From NCBI GenBank assembly GCA_035578175.1, contig JAQMRL010000003.1, positions 58,698,672 through 58,762,671 of the forward strand: a DNA stretch of 64,000 nt, given 5' to 3'. Position 1 is the first letter of the stretch, and each line of letters begins with the position of its first letter. This DNA comes from Catonia carolina (taxonomy: Eukaryota > Arthropoda > Insecta > Hemiptera > Achilidae). The notes under the pieces were generated by a model. That model saw only the letters and a program-made list of their open reading frames with translations. It searched no databases and had not been told where the DNA came from. A program made the translations under genes and the position numbers. Of this stretch, positions 60,701-64,000 are shown piece by piece.

Positions 60701-62249
60701 CAGGGACGGCCCCCGATAGCAGACCCAGGAACAGCCACGGGTAATTTACATCATCTTTAGAAATGACATTAATGCAAACATTGATATTCATCTGTCTTGT
60801 CTCATTGACAAAACTATAATTGATCAGTGGCGTTCCATTTCAGTCGTACCGTTAAGTTTTACTTGAACAAGAAAAGTTGATCAATAAAAATCAATCGTTC
60901 AACGACCCAATAAACAAATAAATATATCATTAGAAATAATATTATCAACACTTGATAACAATATTCAGTTGTAAAGCAGGTAGCTTAGAACACTTTATGT
61001 TTTAAAGTGGAATACGTATACTACAACATTGAAACCGTGTTTCTGGTTTTTGAAACAATAGCGGGGTCGGATACCTAATGTGGGTTTACTATCACACCCT
61101 CCTAAAAACATTGTTTTAATGTGTCGTAATTAAAATAACCTGATCTCAGTTTAGGCCTTTTAGCGAGATTATTCACATAATTTTGAAATTTGGCACGTAC
61201 ATTTATTATAGTATTGTAAATAACTTATTGAAGTTTTCGACTTTGGAACTTAAGATTCGTTTGTTATGTTAAAAAATGGTCGAAATTTGTGTTCTTCTTA
61301 AAAGTTTTTAATTGCATTACTAAAACGGTCAGTCAAAATAAAAAATTTCAAGGTATTTGTTGAGAGTTAAAAGATCCACTGTAAAGGTTTCAAACATTTC
61401 TTTGTTATTGCATCAATTAAGCAAAAAATTGTCATCAATGTAGAAATTACCGTAGTGCGTATACTGTCCTCAAACTCTCTCTGGCTGCTCAACTTGGGTT
61501 CTAACATCGTCATTACATCGCAGGAATGGTTTACTTAAGAAATACAGTATGTCGATTTCAGTCATTTTATGATAATTTATAATTATTCCAACGCTCGCTC
61601 GTTCAGTATAGTTATCCTATTCCCAATAAAGTACAAATTTTTAATCTCCGGGTTATAGATTTACCTTGAATAGCACTGAGTAGTTTTATCAGCAACAAAC
61701 AAAGTTGCTTCGCATTGACAGCAATAACAATAATTGTAACTAATGATTCGGATACTAAATGAAAAAAAAGATGGTTGATTTATTTAGCCAGTATTTTTCC
61801 ATGAATGGAACTATTGGATTAACAATTTAGGAATATTAAAGCTCAAGAATTGCATATATTTAAATGAAGGATACAATCACTAAACATAACTTGTAAAAAT
61901 TGACAAAATATTAAACTAATCTTTATTTTTTCCGTGTTTTATTATTCTTAATTAAAATGTTTAGAAGATGGATATTACTGGAATACTTCAAGAAATGATT
62001 TTTAAAATAAATATTTCAAAACTTCAAGTAGCTACACTTTGAAATATATTACTTAAATTTATTATTAATTTAAGTGATTGTATATTAAATAGTTGAGTGT
62101 TTCAAAATTTATTTACAGATCCCCCAGTTGTTAGTGTAACACTGGGTACTGATGTTGATCTTGAAAACTTAAAGGAAGGAGATGATGTGAGACTGACTTG
62201 TGAGATACGTGCAAATCCTGAAGCAGATAAGATTACTTGGTATCATGGG
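30544..62249 (+). CDS. side: Sidestep-like Ig-superfamily protein, partial, six exons
   Basis: The six exons total 946 nt and join without a stop: one base completing an upstream codon, then 315 codons. They encode the end of Ig1 (DEGVFRCRVDF, NLTLV), Ig2 (LQLSCHV, TWWQDG, LECRA), Ig3 (LLCES, LSWLLDGEP, ELACRAENP) and the start of Ig4 (YPPVVSVTLG, LKEGDDVRLTCEI, ITWYHG). The HWAISDELGARSYF and CRVDF..SPTRN signatures and the PPVVSVTLG opening of Ig4 are typical of insect Sidestep proteins. These are type I membrane proteins that bind Beaten-path receptors during axon guidance. The signal peptide with half of Ig1, and everything after mid-Ig4, lie outside the window. Introns are 4.4, 1.6, 14.1, 5.0 and 5.7 kb, filled with transposon debris. 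Which Sidestep paralogue this is cannot be settled, so the symbol names the family. Confidence 0.87.
30916..31212 (+). repeat. 395-bp dispersed repeat, copy 2 (5'-truncated)
   Basis: It starts inside the family at CAATTATATGACTGAACTAT and ends TTCGGCTGTTGACCTAAACA. It lies in the intron after visible exon 1. The 88-codon minus-strand frame at 31010-31276 comes from this repeat. Confidence 0.85.
31672..32072 (+). repeat. 395-bp dispersed repeat, copy 3
   Basis: Near full length, from GCCCATAACAGG to TTCGGCTGTTGACCTAAACA, in tandem orientation with copy 2 about 460 bp away. Plus-strand frames inside it are by-products. Confidence 0.85.
32090..33355. other. No gene recognised (intron)
   Basis: AT-rich intronic DNA. 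The start (32110-32600) resembles the AT-rich 3' UTR of Jockey-like elements in composition, but nothing coding confirms this. A short AG-rich run lies near 32480. Confidence 0.4.
33361..33990 (-). pseudogene. mariner relic, C-terminal half, frameshifted
   Basis: One end is intact: CGAGGTGTGGCTACTAAATA at 33361 preceded by TA. On the minus strand the sequence enters at YDPETKCQSMHWKSRTSPRA and runs to the C-terminus (SVKRFLAKYSISVLEHPPYS, then a RFESVEAVKEKAARVLKEL segment). A middle piece (WIPEGQTINQYYYL) is in another frame, so at least two indels are present. The second catalytic Asp survives (HQDNG), but the third is replaced (APCHYY where relatives have APCDFF). The other end and the DNA-binding domain are gone. 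It lies inside the intron between visible exons 1 and 2, antisense to the gene. Confidence 0.85.
34223..34840 (-). mobile_element. pogo/Tigger-like nonautonomous element
   Basis: The right end, read inward on the minus strand, is CAGTCGGACCTCTATGTATC. The left end CACTCAGACGTCCATATATA is its imperfect partner. TA lies outside both ends. Such CAGTC ends are typical of pogo-class elements. A short minus-strand PKQKRKVVF stretch may be the remnant of the transposase N-terminus. No catalytic part remains. Confidence 0.5.
35136..35246 (+). CDS. side: side-like exon 2: first part of Ig2, GC donor
   Basis: The acceptor is GGTATTTCAG before 35136. It encodes VPPETPTILDGRG, then GYDLQLSCHVTGG including the B-strand cysteine. 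The only exit that keeps the frame with the next exon is after GGAG at 35246, where the intron begins GCAAGT, the strong form of a GC donor. The GT five bases downstream (35251) would break the frame. It enters and leaves in phase 1. Confidence 0.85.
35260..36255. other. No gene recognised (intron)
   Basis: AT-rich intron sequence. A SINE-tail-like stretch with GCTAATGTAGACTGTT lies near 35335. A short plus-strand frame near 35885-36000 has no recognisable motif. Confidence 0.4.
36261..36700 (+). repeat. 395-bp dispersed repeat, copy 4, with GA-rich insert
   Basis: From GCCTATAACAGGCAGATGGA to CTTTCGGCTGTTAACCTAAA. Between AGAGGTTC and the terminal GGAACAGCC lies an extra GA-rich tract (about 36619-36660) absent from the other copies. 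It is 181 bp upstream of visible exon 3. Confidence 0.85.
36882..37082 (+). CDS. side: side-like exon 3: rest of Ig2
   Basis: The acceptor is TTCTCATTAG before 36882 and the donor is GTGAGT after 37082, phase 1 on both sides. It encodes HPQPEVTWWQDGQLIDD (C-strand tryptophan), RLFLSSVQRGFRSATLECRA (F-strand cysteine) and VVRRVALEVY leading into the next domain. Confidence 0.9.
37083..38735. other. No gene recognised (intron)
   Basis: AT-rich part of the 14-kb intron. No repeat end or coding motif that I can support. Confidence 0.4.
38743..39604 (-). mobile_element. mariner element, 862 bp, internally deleted and decayed
   Basis: The ends GGGGCGTTCAAAAAACTCCC and (inverted) GGGGCGTTCAAAAAAATCCC are flanked by TA at 38741-38742 and 39605-39606. 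On the minus strand the transposase N-terminus lies at 39444-39256 (NIKFMYKLRKLASETLLALQ, DWFARFKKGQETLEDRR). A decayed middle follows. The frame at 39012-38818 has ETKQQSSKW joined directly to MTQLQQIPKEAFYRYFQQWQ and DRW. The catalytic block with the last two Asp residues is missing. This differs from the deletions in the other mariners here. Confidence 0.85.
39630..39975 (-). pseudogene. LINE C-terminal relic
   Basis: The minus-strand translation contains KFRNIMTVPIYSFF, then MKMLSL, a stop, RVKGCMTDDRI. This resembles the 'kFY.vM.VPtlLYgsE...aEMkFLR.v.G.t..Dr.rN' region just after the RT domain in many insect LINEs. Several stops. Tentative. Confidence 0.4.
40000..43420. other. No gene recognised (intron)
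   Basis: About 3.4 kb of very AT-rich intronic DNA without recognisable exons, terminal repeats or element motifs. Confidence 0.45.
43430..43650 (+). pseudogene. LINE reverse-transcriptase C-terminal relic
   Basis: It reads LNDILKNNIPQYLETKVFNS then CALPVLTYGSQT. This matches the 'LK.KVF.qCvLPV.TYG.ETWtl' block after the RT core of RTE-type elements, with a stop near 43530. Confidence 0.7.
43801..43826. repeat. (ACT)n microsatellite
   Basis: About eight ACT units, one of them changed to CCT. Confidence 0.9.
43987..44379 (+). repeat. 395-bp dispersed repeat, copy 5 (reference sense)
   Basis: From GTCCATAACAGGTAGGTGGA to GCTGCTGACCTAAACAACAA. Internal landmarks shared by all copies are AGACACTAGTCAGAGTTATC, CCCTGTGGTGAATGAAGTGA, GATGCTGATAAGCATACTTT and ACTTAGTAAAGCTTCTAGAG. 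It is noncoding on both strands. Confidence 0.87.
44400..45420. other. No gene recognised (intron)
   Basis: AT-rich intronic DNA. Nothing recognised. Confidence 0.45.
45425..45505 (-). repeat. tRNA-like SINE head, decayed
   Basis: On the minus strand GGCTCAATGGTTAGTTTGCA gives an A-box-like start and CCCAGGTTTGATTACCG a degraded B box. Confidence 0.55.
46165..46235 (+). repeat. SINE fragment with B box only
   Basis: TCCCGGGTCCGATTCCCGG is a T-stem and B-box sequence followed by a SINE-like tail. The A-box half is missing. Confidence 0.5.
46350..46610 (-). pseudogene. LINE C-terminal relic
   Basis: The minus-strand reading FKEIRKYLENDPIKIKHLLN, then RTKYRLKF and a Lys/Glu-rich end, resembles the 'WfkEi..dL...gi....i.dR..fr.ki' tail seen at 53340-53775. 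Confidence 0.45.
46696..47009 (-). repeat. 395-bp dispersed repeat, copy 6
   Basis: Inverted copy from TTGCCTTTCTCACTGAGTGG to CTGCCTGTTATGGG, lacking the CTCTAGAGGTTC end. The 128-codon plus-strand frame at 46696-47082 is read through this repeat and is not conserved in the other copies. Confidence 0.85.
47010..49395. other. No gene recognised (intron)
   Basis: AT-rich intron. An (AAT)n run lies at about 48224-48252. No exon or element motif seen. Confidence 0.45.
49400..50040 (+). pseudogene. Jockey-like LINE RT N-terminal relic
   Basis: It begins LEKSNADPKVWKTINEIIDK then IKINGTR. Later, in shifting frames, it reads ESAFPDVLKSAALVIVCKW and NNRPISFI. These match the 'DpkkWKtIneil', 'FPd.LK.A.ViPi.KkG' and 'nYRPISLL' blocks of Jockey-type RTs in the right order. 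Many stops. Confidence 0.65.
50085..50240 (+). repeat. tRNA-derived SINE with tail
   Basis: The head includes TCCCGGGTTCGATTCCCGG. The tail TCTGGCATTATTTCATCACTC, CCACCGTCTGAATTAGCGG and AAATTGCAGAACAGTC matches the minus-strand copy at 29041-29194. The A-box half has diverged. Confidence 0.8.
50765..50840 (-). repeat. tRNA-like SINE head
   Basis: On the minus strand, after an A-box-like stretch, GATCCCGGGTTCGATTTCCGG supplies a B box. Not a functional tRNA by stem pairing. Confidence 0.5.
51136..51287 (+). CDS. side: side-like exon 4: first part of Ig3
   Basis: The acceptor is ATTCTGTTTTAG before 51136 and the donor is GTAAGA after 51287. It enters in phase 1 and leaves in phase 0. It encodes KPLNVKIVTSNEVLSAGKSK, then LLCES (B-strand cysteine), PPARLSWLLDGEPI (C-strand tryptophan) and AATV. 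Confidence 0.9.
51640..51955 (+). pseudogene. Jockey-like LINE C-terminal fragment, frameshifted
   Basis: One frame gives KLLTYKAMLQPI, a stop, IYGSQIYGAAKPSEI and QIQRSQR. A frameshift then leads into ELHDDLRDPYVNDTYLKLYR, DKLHNHRNPLI and the basic end RRRKRR. This is a recognisable Jockey/R1-like ORF2 end, only about 350 bp after visible exon 4. Confidence 0.75.
52385..52475 (-). repeat. tRNA-derived SINE head
   Basis: On the minus strand it has AGTGTAGTTGTTAGCGCGCT (A box) and GTCCCGGGTTCAATTTCC (B box). The tail motif CAGACCCTAA (plus strand) is shared with 14521-14602. Confidence 0.65.
53340..53775 (-). pseudogene. LINE C-terminal fragment
   Basis: The minus strand reads KFYGHLNRMDDSSLTKRIIT, then TTTGWFKEVERVFEEMGIQK and AIQNRNTFGKAIDDFYGS before a stop. 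This is a clear LINE polyprotein tail (GHLxRM followed by WfkEve.dl.emGi), better kept than its relatives at 6245-6613 and 46350-46610. Confidence 0.75.
54496..55108. repeat. GC-rich island, possible solo LTR
   Basis: This 0.6-kb block is far more GC-rich than everything around it. Its edges hold an inverted 8-mer, TCGCCGAC at 54498-54505 and GTCGGCGA at 55099-55106, as short LTR-type ends might. A TATA-like GGATTTAAGCAGCCGC (near 54616) lies upstream of GAGTCGCATTCGGC, an arrangement seen in insect LTR promoters. Two stem-loops, GGCCCTTATCAGGGCC (54977-54992) and GGCCCTATTTCAGGGTC (55039-55055), resemble histone-mRNA 3' hairpins. The plus strand is open from 54625 to 55119 (165 codons) but has no in-frame ATG. 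Three overlapping minus frames (54473-54965) reflect base composition. Class uncertain. Confidence 0.4.
55140..55410 (-). pseudogene. LINE C-terminal relic
   Basis: The minus strand reads KYYQTLILPVVLYGLKYCTL, TAQQMSR and LLDHTRN with stops. This fits the 'fYkvm.vP.LLYGsEcWtlt..q.sRie..EmkfLR...Gy.llDhkRNe' region of insect LINEs. Confidence 0.6.
56277..56421 (+). CDS. side: side-like exon 5: rest of Ig3
   Basis: The acceptor is CTTTCTTTTTTTAAAG before 56277 and the donor is GTAAGT after 56421. Phase 0 in, phase 1 out. It encodes ADSVNSTKSILTLRPDAEDD (possible N-glycosylation at NST), RKELACRAENPHFPGG (F-strand cysteine) and RRFLRIA leading to the next domain. Confidence 0.9.
57020..57225 (-). 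repeat. Dispersed repeat family K, copy 2
   Basis: Inverted and diverged relative to 12610-12850: AAGTATTGATTTCATGTCGA, GAGTTTTCACCGG and CATGTTTCTAGCGATTGGTC correspond block by block. Confidence 0.65.
57263..57425 (-). repeat. 395-bp dispersed repeat, copy 7 (partial)
   Basis: It contains CGACTAGTGTCTGTTACACC and ends CACCTGGTCGTTATGAAC, the end block of the family in inverted sense. It is joined directly to the family K copy. Confidence 0.75.
57430..58460. other. No gene recognised (intron)
   Basis: AT-rich intron. Nothing recognised. Confidence 0.45.
58464..58930 (+). pseudogene. LINE C-terminal relic
   Basis: It starts with RSVQLYGCEIFSLI (the LYGcE.w.l block). After a decayed gap it reads RRKGRQRPGLLK, DYGDN and HEKCRCI. 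This parallels the KrGRqR..yik.i..d.g......mkr.aqDR tail of RTE-like ORFs such as 7695-10658. Confidence 0.5.
58940..62110. other. No gene recognised (intron)
   Basis: Mostly AT-rich. Two less AT-rich blocks stand out: 59440-59810 with a C/T-rich run, and 60360-60730 with a 68-codon frame and CCCTGGGTATTTTATTTTCC-type inverted stretches. Both look like repeat-derived sequence, but I cannot name them. Confidence 0.4.
62119..62249 (+). CDS. side: side-like exon 6: first part of Ig4
   Basis: The acceptor is AAAATTTATTTACAG before 62119 and the donor is GTAAGT after 62249. Phase 1 in, phase 0 out. It encodes PPVVSVTLGTDVDLENLKEG, DDVRLTCEIRANPEA (B-strand cysteine) and DKITWYHG (C-strand tryptophan). 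The rest of the domain continues right of the window or in an unseen exon. Confidence 0.9.
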
Positions 62250-62859
62250 GTAAGTTATAAAAATTTACTTATTGGAATAATTGTTGAAGCGTATTTAAAA
62301 GATGGCTTTTACTAACCTCTTATTCATTAATTTTTTTCCCTGAAATGTTTTGCCCGCATGATATAAGAATATCTAAAAATAACTAACATAAGACCCTGGA
62401 ACCTTGAAAGTAGTTGGGCAGCTGAAGAGGAATGTAACATTAAATTCTCTCCTACTGGTGAGTTGATTGTAATTAAACTAAAAGCGAAACTAAAACCGTG
62501 TATTTGTATAGAAATAACTTTCAGTAGCATTGCAATTGTGCTATTATGTGTAAGGTTTTGTATGTGTGAAAAAAGAAGGTGACAAACTGAGAGGATATTT
62601 ATTCGGTCAGTAATAATATTCTTTTTAAGATAGAGAATAAACCCACCGGATTGATCTACACTATTTTTCAATGTTGATAAGCTCTAAAAATATATGAATT
62701 GCCCCCTACCCACTTCATAGATAGCCAATGACTTGCCAGCAACGTGCCAACGACTTGCCAATACTTGCTCTCGTAGCTCTCTTATACATTTCGTCAGTCA
62801 TTGATTGATCTTTCAATAACAAATAACCTATGAACAGCCCATACAATCAGCTAATTATA

Positions 62860-63290
62860 CAGTCGAACTTCTATAACTTGAATCCCCGAGGAATGGGAAA
62901 AGAATTCGAGTTACAGAAATTTCTAGCTATAGAAAAATAACAGTAAAAATAACAAAAACAGAATATTTCCCATAGGCTAATACAGGTGCCTACAATATGT
63001 GAAAAATGTAGGCTTACTGCACATGTGTAATTTCTTAATACAGTACTGTAATTGCATTTGATTTGTAATTCATTTTTATAATTCATTTGATTTGTAATTC
63101 ATTTGTAAACTTGTTTTTTTATATTTTGTTTTTTTTATACACACAGTATAACCACCGTTTACTTGAGTTGGTGGTTATTTATTCCTAGTAGATAAGATAT
63201 AATTTTGCATTTGTATAAAGTGGAATAAATAAATAAATATTATTATTAATAATTAGAGTTGCAGACGTTCGAGTTATGGAAGTTCGACTG
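62860..63290. mobile_element. pogo-like MITE, 431 bp
   Basis: The ends CAGTCGAACTTCTATAACTT (left) and, inverted, CAGTCGAACTTCCATAACTC (right) are flanked by TA at 62858-62859 and 63291-63292. The interior is AT-rich and noncoding. Confidence 0.8.
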
Positions 63291-63479
63291 TATTACAAAG
63301 TATTGCATGTTCTATAATCGACGTGTTCAGTACCTGATGCAAGACACGATTGAACTACTGTGGCTCTTACACGGATGCGCGCGTACTGTTTGTCAGGCTG
63401 ATACATTCATACAATCTGACAACGCTGAAAAATGTTCTGATTGGTCTAAGTATGTGGAACAGCAGAGTTTATCAGCGGT

Positions 63480-63575
63480 GAAACGCATTATAGTGTAGTT
63501 GTAAAGTCGTTGCCGCGATTCACCTGTTTGACATCTTATGAGACGAAGGTATCGTGGTTCAAATTTTAGAAAAGA
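63480..63575 (+). repeat. tRNA-like SINE head, decayed
   Basis: AGTGTAGTTGTAAAGTCGTT resembles an A-box region and GTATCGTGGTTCAAATTTTA a weak B box at roughly tRNA spacing. Flanking DNA from 63300 to 64000 shows no gene. Confidence 0.35.
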
Positions 63576-64000
63576 TGGTTACTTTTATACAAATTTGAAT
63601 GCTAAACGATTGTTACTGGTGTATTTTTATGGTTTGGGTTCAATTAATCACATTTTCTCAGGAATGGTTGGCCTGAGTTTGTACAAGATTACAGCTCATT
63701 TACACGTTGTACATATAATTCTTATCTCATTAAATCATGGGGATGCTTATTTTTCTAAATTGAACAGATTACATTGTACACACATCAGGGTAAAATAAGA
63801 TACAGAACTTAAAAAAATTGTACTGAAAAAAATCTTACCCCATTTGAATCGCAGTCGTCGTAGCTCATGTTAGCCATTGGAATTGAAGATTAGTATAGGA
63901 AGGTTAGTATTGAGTAGTTTATTGTAAAAAATTTTGTTTTAAGTATTCGGATAGCTCATTTTTCGAATATTTTGCCACATATTAAGCAACCATCGTAGTG

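Noticed and set aside
62327..62671. 114-codon minus-strand frame after exon 6
   Set aside because: No family resemblance, and it lies in an intron. The opposite strand is equally uninformative.

Overview
The window looks like AT-rich insect genomic DNA, with a hemimetabolous insect such as a hemipteran as a guess only. The evidence is a spliced immunoglobulin-superfamily gene of the insect Sidestep type, introns of 1.6 to 14 kb, and a dense load of mariner, RTE-like and Jockey-like elements, foldbacks, MITEs and tRNA-derived SINEs. There are no bacterial or phage features. Only one host gene can be supported.

Host gene: six exons on the + strand between 30544 and 62249 (30544-30749, 35136-35246, 36882-37082, 51136-51287, 56277-56421, 62119-62249) join in one uninterrupted frame of 315 codons. 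They encode the second half of Ig1, all of Ig2 and Ig3, and the first half of Ig4 of a Sidestep-like cell-surface protein, the family of ligands for Beaten-path receptors in axon guidance and synaptic matching. The signal peptide and first half of Ig1 lie upstream, probably left of the window. The rest of the ectodomain, the membrane segment and the tail lie to the right. Intron 2 appears to be a GC-AG intron. The first 30.5 kb is therefore probably mostly 5' intron or upstream flank.

Left part (1-30543): a 960-bp mariner with perfect ends and an internally deleted transposase sits inside an older TA-flanked MITE. A Jockey-like LINE tail carrying two palindromic rearrangements follows. A full-length, uninterrupted RTE-like LINE (7305-10669, 987-aa ORF) has a 12-bp target-site duplication. 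LINE tails, tRNA-like SINE heads, a MITE, a decayed mariner and an 835-bp foldback ending 51 bp before the first visible exon complete this part.

Right part (30544-64000): the introns hold further copies of a roughly 395-bp dispersed repeat (seven copies in the window), two more decayed or deleted mariners, pogo-like MITEs, Jockey and RTE-type fragments, SINEs, and a GC-rich 0.6-kb island (54496-55108). That island has LTR-like inverted ends, two histone-like stem-loops and a 165-codon frame without ATG.

All assignments come from reading the sequence and from general family knowledge. No database search was run. Element boundaries without terminal repeats are approximate, and stretches called empty are those where I saw nothing recognisable.
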